Part shown: positions 35,266-44,160 of the stretch, one piece after another | How positions within the stretch are numbered: position 1 is the first letter of the stretch | Layout of the letters: the number at the start of each line of letters is the position of its first letter | From: Azorhizobium sp943371865 | GTDB taxonomy: Bacteria; Pseudomonadota; Alphaproteobacteria; Rhizobiales; Xanthobacteraceae | Assembly (NCBI RefSeq): GCF_943371865.1 | Contig: NZ_CALRWL010000002.1 | Location: 124,001 to 188,000, forward strand | Direction of reading: 5' to 3' | DNA length: 64,000 nucleotides | Position numbers and translations under genes: made by a program | The notes under the pieces: model-generated | Databases searched by the model: none | What the model saw: only the letters and a program-made list of their open reading frames with translations | Told to the model about the DNA's origin: nothing

Positions 35266-36165
35266 ATGCGCCGCAAGATTCCCAGTCATTCCGCGCTGAT
35301 GGCGTTTGAGGCGGCGGCCCGTCACGGCAGTTTTGCGCGTGCAGCGGACGAACTGGCTCTAACCGAAGGGGCAATCAGTCGTCAGATCGGCCGGCTAGAA
35401 GCTTTTCTCGGCGTCACGCTGTTCGAGCGGGTCGGCAATCGCGTGCGGCTTCGGCCGAACGGCGAGCGATATGCAGCGCAGGTGCGCGAAACACTCGACC
35501 GGTTGGAACGTGACAGCAACTATCTGATAGGCCAACCGGAGGACAGCGCGAGTCTCGACATCGCCATCCTGCCGACCTTTGCGACCCGCTGGCTCATCCC
35601 ACGGCTGAAGCGGTTCCTGCAACGGCACCCCAACATCACCGTGCATCTCGCGGAACGGATGGAGCCGTTCGTTCTCACCGGCAGTGGCTTCGACGCCGCC
35701 ATCCATTTCGAACACCCGGCCTGGACGGGAATGCGGACGCACCGTCTGCTGCACGAGGTGCTGGTTCCTGTCTGCGATCCCGGGCTGATCGCGGGGCGAG
35801 ATCCGGCGACGGCCCTTGACGCGCTGCCGCGCCTCCACCGCCGTCAGAACCCGGAGGCTTGGCGGCTTTATGCCGCGGAGACGGGAATGACGCTGACCAA
35901 CCCTGCGATTGGCGCGCGCTACGATCTCCACGCCATGCTGATCGAGGCCGCCCTCGCCGGGCTCGGGGTCGCGCTGGTACCGCGTCTCTATGTCGAGACG
36001 GAAATTGCTGACGGCCGGCTGGTCGCGCCCTGGCCGGAAGGAACGTCCATCTCCAAGACGTTCTGCTTCGTCATGCCGGAGGCGATCAGGTTGAGCGAGG
36101 GCCCGCTCCAGGCGTTTGCAGAGTGGCTTCTTGCGGAAGCTCGATCATCAAATACACGGGAATGA
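35266..36165 (+). CDS. GcvA-type LysR transcriptional regulator
   Basis: The protein has 299 residues from the ATG at 35266, with GGAGA five bases upstream; a TTG four codons earlier is less likely. The HTH is SALMAFEAAARHGSFARAADELALTEGAISRQIGRLEAFLG. The effector domain has the GcvA-group pattern LDIAILPTFATRWLIPRL and GLGVALVPRLYVETEIADGRLV. It probably controls the divergent MBL/tautomerase/barrel genes. Confidence 0.9.
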   Translation: MRRKIPSHSALMAFEAAARHGSFARAADELALTEGAISRQIGRLEAFLGVTLFERVGNRVRLRPNGERYAAQVRETLDRLERDSNYLIGQPEDSASLDIAILPTFATRWLIPRLKRFLQRHPNITVHLAERMEPFVLTGSGFDAAIHFEHPAWTGMRTHRLLHEVLVPVCDPGLIAGRDPATALDALPRLHRRQNPEAWRLYAAETGMTLTNPAIGARYDLHAMLIEAALAGLGVALVPRLYVETEIADGRLVAPWPEGTSISKTFCFVMPEAIRLSEGPLQAFAEWLLAEARSSNTRE

Positions 36166-36253
36166 AGACCGTCGCGGCGACCGGAACCTTCGATCGCTGT
36201 CGCTCTGTTCGTACAGCGTGCGTGGTCTTGGCGCTCCCGTCAGCCACAAAGGG

Positions 36254-36919
36254 TCAGTGGGCGCCGAGGTCCAGCCCCATCTGCCAGAAATCCGCTTCCA
36301 GCCGCGCAGCCTGCCCGAACAAGGCGGACAGTTCGGCGAAGCGACGGTCGGTCATCGCCCGCGCGGCGAGGTCGTCCAGATGTCGGCGCGCCGTTGTCGC
36401 CACACTCTGGTAGCCCGCCCCGGCATATTCGCCGATCCACTCGCGATACGGATGGTCATCCAGCCCGTCGGCGCCACCGGGCGCCAGCGCGGGGCCGATC
36501 TCGGCATAGCCGATGACGCAGGGCGCCAGCGCCGTGTGCAGATCGAGCAGGTCGCCCGCCGCCCCGCAATCCAGCACGAAGCGCGTATAGGCCACGGTGG
36601 CCTGCTCCTCGCGCGCGGCATCGAGGTCGGCGCGCGACAGCCCCCAGCGGCTACACAGGCGCACGTGCAACTCGGTCTCTGCCAGAATCGCCGCCAGCCC
36701 CTCCTGCGCGATGCGAATGTCGGCGAGCGTGCGGCTCTTGTAGGCGGCGAGCGCATAGGCGCGGGCGAACTGGATCAGGAACAGATAATCCTGCACCAGA
36801 TAGGCTCGAAACGCGGCCTCGGGCAGCGTGCCGGCGCCAAGCTGGCGTACGAAATCGTGGTCCACATAGCTCTGCCAGTCCGCCGATGCCGACGCTTTCA
36901 GGCGCGTGAAGATATCCAT
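36254..36919 (-). CDS. tenA: TenA-family aminopyrimidine aminohydrolase / thiaminase II
   Basis: This 221-residue all-helical protein starts DIFTRLKASASADWQSYVDHDFVRQLGAGTLPEAAFRAYLVQDYLFL, the TenA opening. It carries ALAPCVIGYAEIG, which holds the catalytic Cys, and EWIGEYAGAGYQ. TenA salvages degraded thiamine by deaminating aminomethyl pyrimidines to HMP. The ATG at 36919 is preferred to one 11 codons upstream because homology starts there. An MFS gene fragment precedes it, which suggests an original transporter-tenA salvage pair now broken. Confidence 0.88.
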   Translation of the reverse strand: MDIFTRLKASASADWQSYVDHDFVRQLGAGTLPEAAFRAYLVQDYLFLIQFARAYALAAYKSRTLADIRIAQEGLAAILAETELHVRLCSRWGLSRADLDAAREEQATVAYTRFVLDCGAAGDLLDLHTALAPCVIGYAEIGPALAPGGADGLDDHPYREWIGEYAGAGYQSVATTARRHLDDLAARAMTDRRFAELSALFGQAARLEADFWQMGLDLGAH

Positions 36920-36972
36920 GCCGTTTCTCCCCGCCCGGTATCGGACACGCATTGTTTCCGCGCAAGCCCGCC

Positions 36973-37016
36973 GGGTAGGGCGGGGTCAAAGCTCATTCCC
37001 CGTGGCGCGGGAACCC
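36973..37016 (-). repeat. 44-bp repeat, copy A
   Basis: The minus-strand sequence runs from the last codons of the MFS fragment (RATGNEL then stop) into GACCCCGCCCTACCC. It shares about 38 of 44 bases with copy B at 38546-38589. The core GGGGNATGAGCTTTGACCCC can fold into a 4-bp stem. The two copies sit on either side of the dinB remnant in the same orientation. Confidence 0.65.
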
Positions 37017-37195
37017 TGCCTGAGCGCCGCGGGGGCCACGACAGGCGTCGACACCGACGCCGCGATGACGACCCACGGCAGAATGGCGACGCCCAGCGTG
37101 CCGAGCAGCAGCCCGCCGATTGCTCTGCCGCCGGCGATGGCTAAATTCCATACGGTGACGATCATCGCCTGAGCCACGTCCGCAGCCGGCACCAT
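36986..37195 (-). pseudogene. C-terminal fragment of an MFS efflux transporter
   Basis: About 69 residues with ADVAQAMIVTVWNLAIAGGRAIGGLLLG and LGVAILPWVVIAASVS are the last two membrane helices of an arabinose-efflux-type MFS protein. The rest of the gene is absent; the dinB remnant starts about 45 bp away. This is a leftover of a deletion or insertion. Confidence 0.65.
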
Positions 37196-37240
37196 TCCGG
37201 AGAAACCGGATGACTGAACGGGTCCAGGCTGCTTGAGCTC

Positions 37241-38342
37241 TCATAGAAGGGAAAGCTGGGCATCCGTCTCGGTGTCGTCGGCTCGTGCATCGAGAGACGA
37301 AATCGTCACGCCGATCAGCCGGACGCCCTTCGCCGTCGGAAACAGTGGCGCGAGAAGTGCTTCAGCGATCCCCTGGAGCACCGCCAAGCTTGTGACCGTG
37401 GTGCCTCGCGTGCGGCTTCGCGTGATCTGGTGGAAGTCCGCGTACTTCACCTTGAGGGTCACGGTGCGCCCGACGAGGTCGCGCCTCGCAATGACGCCAT
37501 ACCTTGGCGGCCAGGGGCTCCAATTCATGGCGGGCGCTGTCGAGGTCGAAGATGTCAGCGGCAAAAGTATCTTCTGCACCAATGGATTTGCGCTCGCGGT
37601 GGGGTTCAACCGGCCGCTCGTCGATCCCGCGCGCGATCCGGTAGTACCAGCCACCCGACTTCCCGAAATGCTGTTGCAGGACGTCCAGCGACTTCGCCCG
37701 CAGGTCGGCACCGGTGGCGATCCCCAGCCGTTCCATCTTGCCCGCCGTCGCCGGTCCCACCCCATGGAATTTCTTGACCGACAGCGCCTCCACGAAGCCG
37801 GGACCCATACGTGGCGTGATGACCGCCTGACCGTTCGGCTTGTTGAGGTCGCTCGCCATCTTCGCCAGGAACTTGCAGTAGGAGATGCCGGCCGATGCGT
37901 TCAGCCCTGTGACCTCCTTGATCCTGGCCCGGATGACCTCTGCCACCGTGGTGGCGGCTGGTATGCCGTGGTTGTTTACCGTGACATCGAGATAGGCTTC
38001 ATCGAGGGAGAGAGGCTCGATCAAGTCGGTGTGCTCGGCGAATATCTCCCGGATCTGGGCGGAGACCGCGCGATAGACCTCGAAGCGTGGTGGGACGAAA
38101 ATCAGCTCCGGGCACTTCCGCTTGGCGGTGACGGACGGCATGGCGGAGTGCACGCCGAACACACGCGCCTCATAGCTGGCGGCGGCAACGACACCTCGCG
38201 CTGCCGAGCTTCCGACGGCGACAGGCTTCCCTCGGAGTTCCGGATTGTCGCGCTGTTCGACCGATGCATAGAACGCATCCATGTCCACGTGGATGATCTT
38301 GCGCTGGGGCCTCCCTGGTTCACGGTCTTCGGAGGGAGCCAT
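37241..38342 (-). pseudogene. dinB: DNA polymerase IV, frameshifted
   Basis: The first frame (38342 down to about 37485) encodes a standard Y-family polymerase: IIHVDMDAFYASVEQRDNPELRGKPVAVG, SLDEAYLDVT with the catalytic acids, KFLAKMASDLNKPNGQ and FHGVGPATAGKMERLGI. Near 37485 (Lys-Val-Trp-Arg-His-Cys-Glu) it shifts, and the little-finger domain continues in the +1 frame: RDLVGRTVTLKVKYADFHQITRSRT through to LSLL at 37241. One base too many at the GAGGCGCG stretch would explain this. If real, the polymerase loses its DNA-grip domain. A sequencing error cannot be excluded, as everything else is intact. Confidence 0.82.
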
Positions 38343-38427
38343 CGTCCTTGACCGCGCAGTCCCTATTCGGGTGACGCCGGATCAGCGTCGCATTTGGATC
38401 AGCGATTCATTATCCGAAGGAGAACAT

Positions 38428-38499
38428 ATGGGCAACATTCTCATGGCGCGGGAGCGCCCGGTTGAGCGTAAAGAGGGGCGGGCGCTCATCGGAACGTAA
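38428..38499 (+). CDS. 23-codon open frame with a strong ribosome-binding site
   Basis: ATG at 38428 is preceded by GAAGGAG at ideal spacing and encodes the basic MGNILMARERPVERKEGRAL-IGT. Upstream sequence looks like a normal leader. It may be the surviving 5-prime end of a larger lost gene or a real small protein. There is no homology I can name. Confidence 0.3.
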   Translation: MGNILMARERPVERKEGRALIGT

Positions 38500-38545
38500 G
38501 CCAGATCGGGGCAGGATCGCTGGCATGGGGGCCAGCCGCCCTGGC

Positions 38546-38589
38546 GGGTACGGCGGGGTCAAAGCTCATGCCCCGTGGCGCTGGTACCC
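38546..38589 (-). repeat. 44-bp repeat, copy B
   Basis: The minus strand again reads an MFS-like final SATGHEL-stop followed by GACCCCGCCGTACCC. It differs from copy A at about six positions. In this copy GGGTAC and GTACCC pair perfectly around the inner GGGG/CCCC stem. With copy A it brackets dinB. Confidence 0.65.
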
Positions 38590-38924
38590 TCGCCACCGCG
38601 GGCCAACAGGCCATACCCAAATGTCCGAGCGAACTCAGCGCTGGATAAAGGCTGGGGGCAAAGTCAGTGATTGTGACCACAAAAGACACGATTCTGATCA
38701 CAGGGATGAAATTTATGTCCCACGATTTGCTGAGAGTGTGAAAAAGTTAATCAATTTGCCGATGGTTGGGTCTGCGGATTAGATCTGCAGGTGCTGCACC
38801 ACACAGATCGGTTCTATGTCGATATTTTTCCCACCCGCCCATCAGCCCTTCGCGAACTATTTGGAGAGGGCTTCCCGGTTGGGTTGAGGGGTGCAATCTG
38901 CGCGTACGCAAGAGGAACGAGCCA
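38590..38924. other. AT-richer leader region, no gene recognised
   Basis: After repeat B the DNA becomes relatively AT-rich (38640-38765), then leads into the GTG start of the HKD nuclease gene. I see no operator or RNA structure I can name. The nuclease promoter probably lies here. Confidence 0.4.
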
Positions 38925-40268
38925 GTGAAACCATCTCCGCTCGATATCCTGAAGGCGGGGCAGTGGGAGCAGGCGTTGTTCACGACCTACGCCCTAAGCC
39001 TCTCGTTCTTTGAAGGGGTGGTCCTCGACGCGCTCGTCCGAGGCGGGAACCGCGAGGCGTTGATCCTGGCCGACATTTCAGGCGTCCACTCCGCTCTTGG
39101 CGAGCGGGGAGCGCGGCTGGCGGGCCGCGACTACGAGGTCGAGCCGATCCATGTCTCCGGAGGATGCTTCCACCCCAAGGTGTCGATTCTGGCGAACGCC
39201 GATGACGTCCACGTCATCGTCGGATCGGGCAACCTGACGTTCGGGGGATGGGGCAATAACCTCGAGGTGTTCGAGCACCTCCATCCCAGCTTCGCGCCAG
39301 GAGCGATCGCCGACGTCGCGGACTTCCTAGAGCAAATCGCAACCACGCCTCGGCTGCGCCATGCGACCGGCGAACGCTGCGTAGCCCTGGCGGACGACTT
39401 GCGGCGCCGAATCCGGAACGTCGGAGGTGACGGGACGATCCGCGTGGTCCACAGTCTCGAGACATCCATCGTCGATCAAATCGAGGATCTCCTGTCCGAC
39501 CTCGGACCGGTGGAGAAACTGGTCGTCGCATCGCCGTTTTGGGACTCGACGGGCGCCGGCATCGACCGACTCTGTCACCGTCTCGCGTTGGATGCCGTGC
39601 ACGTCCATGCCCATCCGGCATCGATGGTGCGCAGCGCGCACGGCATCGACTGGCCATGGAGCGCCAAGACCAGGGTCGAACCCGTTTCGATCTGCCATCT
39701 CGCGGAGAACGGTGCCGACCGATCCCTCCATGCGAAGGCCTTCGAGTTCCACTGCGCTCGGGGACGCCTCGTCGTCTCCGGTAGCGCCAACGCAACACTC
39801 GCCGCGCTGGGGGCCGGACGAAACGTGGAGGCCTGCGTCGTCCGCATCCAACGAAACCGGAAGATGTTCTGGCTGCATGATCCAGCTTCCCTACCGGAAT
39901 GCGCCGCCGACGCGATGGACGATGGGGAAGACGAGGAGGACATTGGCGTCCTGCGCGCGACGCTCGAGGGCGATCTACTTCGCGGCATGGTACTAACCGG
40001 TCTTCGACCCGGACCTGCAACGGCATCGCTCGTGTCATCCGAAGGCGTCGAGCGGATCGGCGACCTTGACGTATCCGCGGACGGAACGTTCGCGATCCGG
40101 GCCAAGGGGCTTGAGATCGACGCTTGGCAGGCTGGACGCGCGATCGTGCGCATCCAGACCCAGGAGGGTCGGCGGGCGGAAGGGTTCGTCAGTCTTGTGG
40201 CGGTCTCCGGCATGATCCGGCGGATCGGATTGAACCGCGCCGAGTTTGTCGGAAGCCCCAACTCCTGA
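38925..40268 (+). CDS. HKD-family (phospholipase D-like) nuclease, C-terminus cut by an IS3 end
   Basis: A GTG start at 38925 with AGAGGAA upstream gives a 447-residue frame. Two HKD half-sites are seen: CFHPKVSIL with IVGSGNLTFGGWGNNLE, and SLHAKAFEF with VVSGSANATLAALGAGRNVEA. Such proteins occur in defence islands, often with helicases, and in restriction-like systems. The frame enters an IS3 left end at 40231 (TGAACCGCGCC), so the last 12 codons (NRAEFVGSPNS) are IS-derived and the native C-terminus is lost. Both active half-sites are upstream of the cut, so some activity may remain. It is unrelated in sequence to the PLD protein at 3682. Confidence 0.75.
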   Translation: MKPSPLDILKAGQWEQALFTTYALSLSFFEGVVLDALVRGGNREALILADISGVHSALGERGARLAGRDYEVEPIHVSGGCFHPKVSILANADDVHVIVGSGNLTFGGWGNNLEVFEHLHPSFAPGAIADVADFLEQIATTPRLRHATGERCVALADDLRRRIRNVGGDGTIRVVHSLETSIVDQIEDLLSDLGPVEKLVVASPFWDSTGAGIDRLCHRLALDAVHVHAHPASMVRSAHGIDWPWSAKTRVEPVSICHLAENGADRSLHAKAFEFHCARGRLVVSGSANATLAALGAGRNVEACVVRIQRNRKMFWLHDPASLPECAADAMDDGEDEEDIGVLRATLEGDLLRGMVLTGLRPGPATASLVSSEGVERIGDLDVSADGTFAIRAKGLEIDAWQAGRAIVRIQTQEGRRAEGFVSLVAVSGMIRRIGLNRAEFVGSPNS

Positions 40269-40402
40269 GAGGATCGGGCCGGGAGGAGCAAGTCGACGAA
40301 CACGTTCTCGCCCGAGGCGCGCCTGGGGGGGTGAGGATGGTGCTGGATCACGGCCGAGCATCCATCCCGCTGGGCCGCAAATATGTCGATCTCCAGCAAG
40401 GT
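40231..40402 (+). mobile_element. IS3-family left end, copy 1
   Basis: It starts TGAACCGCGCCGAGTTTGTC and includes a degenerate OrfA opening (SKSTNTFSPEAR) before similarity ends. It is about 85-90 percent identical over 170 bp to the stretch at 58285-58455, in the same orientation. Inside, small deletions have destroyed the OrfA frame. No transposase body follows. Confidence 0.75.
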
Positions 40403-40912
40403 GGCAGCATGGGGGAGATGCAGAACGAGTGGGTGAAAATGGCTGAGATCAATAGTGGCCCACGCCGAGTCTAACCACGCATGTGGTGACCGAGCCGAGA
40501 CGGAGCTCAGAGCGGCATAATCCCGTCCACTTTTCCGGTGAAAAAATCAGTTGTGGGATGCATGGGTATGAAGGACGACCCGGACAACCGGCGGCGGGTC
40601 CGCTGCGGCTTCACGAGCCTTGACGGCTCCCATGCGAAAATGGAGTTTTAGCGCGACAATGCCCGGCTCATGCCGCCATCGGCAACTGACCACCAATCTC
40701 GCTCAAGAATACCTCCCGTCCACCGAGTAGTATCCCGCCTCGGACCTTCCAATTCCGGATGGCCCGAGGTCCGGGAGCAGGTCACGCCTTCGACCCGTTC
40801 GCGCCGTCGGTCATGCCATGCCACCGTGCAGTCTCACTTCGCCATCCCGTTCCGCTCTCATGCATTCGACCAGATCCCGGACGGATCACCGCACCAGAAG
40901 AGGGGTTGCGCC
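40403..40912. other. 510-bp region with no gene recognised
   Basis: It lies between the IS3 scrap and the start of the C39-like gene. Short open frames are present but without family pattern. The last 100 bp must hold the promoter of the large gene; a GAGGGG site lies ten bases before its ATG. Confidence 0.4.
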
Positions 40913-43456
40913 ATGTGGAAGAATCCGGTCCGCGCCACGCCGTCCATCGTCCAGGTGGATTTCGGCGCCTATGGTCAGAATCTGCCGGGCGACGGCGAAA
41001 TGTATTGCGGGCCGACATCCATCCTGATGGGTCTGTACTATCTCTCCGCCAACGGCTTCACCCAACTGGCGCCCGCCGTCTATGGCGGGCAGGAGGATGC
41101 AGCGGCAACCAGTCTGGAGCGTGTCGTCGCAGGTCTGATGGGATGCACGGCGACGGGCGGCACCTCGGGCGAGGGCCTGATGCAGGGCGTGGCCAGCTAT
41201 CTGTCCGCGTGCGGCATCGCACCGGAGCAGTATCAGGTCAGCGACAGCGGCTCCCCCGATCTTGCCTTCGTCATGGAAATGATCGCACCCAATGTGTCCC
41301 AGGACCCGTCCGGTCCTATCGCGCTGACCTGCTTCTCGGTGGGCTGGTTCTGGCGGGATGACGTCACCAGCACGGACTTCTCCGGCGGCGGCGGGCATGT
41401 GCTCGCGCCACTCGTCTCAGAGTTGATCCTGCTGCCCCTGCCGCCCTTGCCTCCCGGCGTGCCCACTGAGATGCTGATCCTCAACAATGCCTATCCGGCC
41501 TCGTTCGAGGCGGTGCCGAATCTGCCGACAGAGAATCCCCAGATGGTGCAGATCGCGCCTGTGCCCAGCGGCTGGTCCTTGCCGGGCATGGATCTGCCCT
41601 CGCAAGATTACAGCCAGGTGCTGAGCGGAACCCAGGGGGGCGAGGATGTTGCCATCCTGTGGGGTGCCGCCGCTTGGACCATCGCCGCGACGGCACGGCC
41701 TGACAGTCCCGGCTACCAGCCGAGCCCCTGGGTCCTCACTGAGCAGGTGATGCTCAACACGAACGGAGGCAGCCTGACCGTGGTGGCTCCCCTGTGGGGC
41801 GGCGGCGGCGTCCACAAGGTGGGGGACGGGATTTTGCTGCTGACCGCCGCCAACGGGACCACGGGCCGCAACCTCGTGACCGGCGGCACGTTGGCGAGCA
41901 ATCAGACCGAGGGCACGCCTTTCGGTTCGGGCACCATGGTCCTTGCTAATGGCGGCACGCTGCAACTGAGCGGCACCGGCACGCAATCGGTGACCATCGC
42001 GGGCGGCAACGGCGGTGCATCGAGCCTCTTCAGCCTCGGCGATGCCGGCGGAACCCTGGCGATTACCAGCACCGACGCCTTCACCGTCTGCCTCGGCGGC
42101 CACGAGGACGGCATCCATCCGAACCTCACGAGCATCCCAGGCGCAACCCTGATCCTCGCGCCCGGTGGCGGTATCTCTGCCCTGGGGGCGACCCAGCGCA
42201 TCATCGTCAGCGGCAGCGCGGGCAACCTTCCGCCCGTGGCGGGCGGCATGGTGACGCCATGCATCATTGGCCTCGACAGCGATGGCCAGTCGGGCCGTTT
42301 CCTCACCTATGACGCTACGAATGGGTTCGTTCTGGCGGCGATGACGTCCTCGGCCGATGTCACCATCGACCAAGTCCCGAGCGACGCCATCTATCGCGTG
42401 GTGACGGAGCAGACGGTCGCGCCGGGGGCAACCGCACAGGCCGCCGCTCTGGAGGTGGACGGGGTGCACCTGTACGGCGGGTCGGGCACGCTTCTGGTGG
42501 GAGATCAGACGAGTGGGAGTGCCGCCGGCCTGATCCTGAACAACGTTCCCAACATCCTGGTCGGGAATCTTGGGTTCGGTGCCGCCACCGCCTTCCTTTA
42601 TGCGGGCGGCGAGAGCAAGATTTCCGCAACTCTCACCGGCAGCGCCGGCCTCACCAGCTTCGGCCCCGGAACGCTCACCCTGTGGGCCGACAGCGCGCAG
42701 ACCCTGTCTGGTCCCGTCACGGTCAACTCCGGCACGCTTATCGCCTCCGGCGCCACGCAGGCGGGCGCATCAGCCACCGGATCGGGCAACGTCACCATCA
42801 ACAGCGGCGCGACGCTGGAAGTGAGTGGAGCCGTTGCCGGTGCGGTCACCGTCGCCGTTGGCGGCACGCTGCTCCTGAATGGCGGAAGTATTGCCGGGAC
42901 AGTCACGCAGATCTCCGACGCGTCAACCTATCCGGGCGGGGTAATCCAAGGCGGAGGCACGATCGAGGGTTTCGCCACGCTGCATGGCGCCATCACCTCC
43001 GGCCCGGCCGCCGGTATCCTCATCTTCAAGGCGGGCATCGCCACATCGGCAAGCACCTGCTTCTGGTGGCGGTTGCAATCTCTGGTCGACAAAAGCACTG
43101 GCAATGCGGGGGTCGATTGGAACGCGATCGAGGTCTATGGCGGCGGCGCCTCCTTCGGCAAGCGCGGTGTCGGCGTGACCTATTATCTTGATTTCAGCGC
43201 CCTTGCCGGGGACCCGGATGCTGGCGATCCATTCTGGCAGAGCCCTCATGTCTGGCCGATCGTGCTGACCAACGTCGCCTGTTATGACAATTGGGGCAAC
43301 TTCACCTATCAGTCCGGCACTTTCGACATGGACTTTGAGGACGACCAGTTCTGTCTGACCTGGACACCAGCCTCGTCTCGGCAGAGCCCGGCGCAGCAGC
43401 GACGGACTCGGGCGGCGGCCGCGAGAGCTAGATCCGAACAGCTTGGATCAGCCTGA
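40913..43456 (+). CDS. C39-like peptidase domain fused to autotransporter-type beta repeats
   Basis: The protein has 847 residues from the ATG at 40913. Residues 1-200 look like a papain-like C39 family domain: EMYCGPTSILMGLYYL with the nucleophile Cys32, GGGGHVLAPL with His162, and ILNNAYP with Asn191/192. From about 290 to 800 the chain is Gly/Thr/Ser-rich with repeated GxGTLxL, NGGTLQLSG, VNSGTLIASG and NSGATLEVSG units, like the PATR strands of autotransporter passengers, which build a beta-helix. There is no signal peptide, no membrane segment and no beta-barrel translocator at the C-terminus, which is instead Arg/Ala-rich. Export, if any, would need another route. I know no described protein with this exact order. 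Confidence 0.7.
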   Translation: MWKNPVRATPSIVQVDFGAYGQNLPGDGEMYCGPTSILMGLYYLSANGFTQLAPAVYGGQEDAAATSLERVVAGLMGCTATGGTSGEGLMQGVASYLSACGIAPEQYQVSDSGSPDLAFVMEMIAPNVSQDPSGPIALTCFSVGWFWRDDVTSTDFSGGGGHVLAPLVSELILLPLPPLPPGVPTEMLILNNAYPASFEAVPNLPTENPQMVQIAPVPSGWSLPGMDLPSQDYSQVLSGTQGGEDVAILWGAAAWTIAATARPDSPGYQPSPWVLTEQVMLNTNGGSLTVVAPLWGGGGVHKVGDGILLLTAANGTTGRNLVTGGTLASNQTEGTPFGSGTMVLANGGTLQLSGTGTQSVTIAGGNGGASSLFSLGDAGGTLAITSTDAFTVCLGGHEDGIHPNLTSIPGATLILAPGGGISALGATQRIIVSGSAGNLPPVAGGMVTPCIIGLDSDGQSGRFLTYDATNGFVLAAMTSSADVTIDQVPSDAIYRVVTEQTVAPGATAQAAALEVDGVHLYGGSGTLLVGDQTSGSAAGLILNNVPNILVGNLGFGAATAFLYAGGESKISATLTGSAGLTSFGPGTLTLWADSAQTLSGPVTVNSGTLIASGATQAGASATGSGNVTINSGATLEVSGAVAGAVTVAVGGTLLLNGGSIAGTVTQISDASTYPGGVIQGGGTIEGFATLHGAITSGPAAGILIFKAGIATSASTCFWWRLQSLVDKSTGNAGVDWNAIEVYGGGASFGKRGVGVTYYLDFSALAGDPDAGDPFWQSPHVWPIVLTNVACYDNWGNFTYQSGTFDMDFEDDQFCLTWTPASSRQSPAQQRRTRAAAARARSEQLGSA

Positions 43457-43613
43457 TGGGTGAAGCCGTCTCTCATCCGAGATGGGTATGACCAGATGCC
43501 TTCAGCTTCGCCGCCGCGACCGTCGCCACAACGGCTCGCTGGAGCGCGGCCGACGCAACGCCCCGCCGCCACGGATGGGCGGGGCATAACCCTCATGCAT
43601 CAGGCATAGACCA

Positions 43614-43862
43614 TCAGTTCGTGGTCGCGCCGACGGCATCCTTTACGCACTTGGTGGTGAAGCTCGTTTTGGCTGCACCTGCGAGCTTCTTATCGGTCGC
43701 CTGCGTTGCACACGCAGTTTGCGCATCTCGCTGGCATTTCCCAAGGAAGCTGGTCCTCGCGGCGCCTGCCAGGTGCTTGGCATCGGCGTTGGCAACGCAG
43801 CTATCCGCCATGGCAGGGGCGCTGATGGCGACCAGAATGGCGATTGTGAGAATGGCTCTCAT
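43614..43862 (-). CDS. PsiF-repeat secreted small protein
   Basis: This 82-residue protein has a clear signal peptide (MRAILTIAILVAISAPAMA) and two copies of the PsiF repeat: AKHLAGAARTSFLGKCQRDA and KKLAGAAKTSFTTKCVKDA. A Cys occurs in each, likely forming a disulfide in the periplasm. The E. coli relative PsiF is a phosphate-starvation-induced protein of unknown role. The start at 43862 is chosen because the signal peptide begins there. Confidence 0.85.
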   Translation of the reverse strand: MRAILTIAILVAISAPAMADSCVANADAKHLAGAARTSFLGKCQRDAQTACATQATDKKLAGAAKTSFTTKCVKDAVGATTN

Positions 43863-43935
43863 ATTCCCGTCTCCTCCATGTTTCTTGCGATATCGTCCAC
43901 AGCTTGACGTGCATGACAAGCAGGTCTTCGCTTAC

Positions 43936-44160
43936 ATGGCATCCGGTGCGGTCTCGGAGGAGCACATGGACGATATCGCGCGGCTCGAGCGCCTTAGGGA
44001 TGAACTCGGTCGTCTCAAAGGTGTTGCTCGCGAAGCAGGGCTTTCCACGCTCACCTACCTGCTGGACATGGCTTTCCTTGAGGCCAAGGCCGCTGTGGCT
44101 GCTCGGATCCCCACAGCGAAGAATGGCCCCTGCGCGCGAGTTCCTCCACCCGAGAGGTAG
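43936..44160 (+). CDS. small helical hypothetical protein
   Basis: This 74-residue protein has HMDDIARLERLRDELGRLKGVAREAGLSTLTYLLDMAFLEAKAAV, two amphipathic helices, and a short loose tail. It resembles in size and pattern the small protein at 48739, although the two are not clearly homologous. It has no strong ribosome-binding site. Function unknown. Confidence 0.45.
   Translation: MASGAVSEEHMDDIARLERLRDELGRLKGVAREAGLSTLTYLLDMAFLEAKAAVAARIPTAKNGPCARVPPPER

Noticed and set aside
36973..37016. A hairpin ahead of tenA that could be a riboswitch (TPP or other), given a second copy at 38546
   Set aside because: The TPP aptamer landmarks (CTGAGA and the ACCTGATCTGG-type stretch) are absent. The shared bases coincide with the end of an MFS coding frame in both copies, so a duplicated gene end is the simpler reading.
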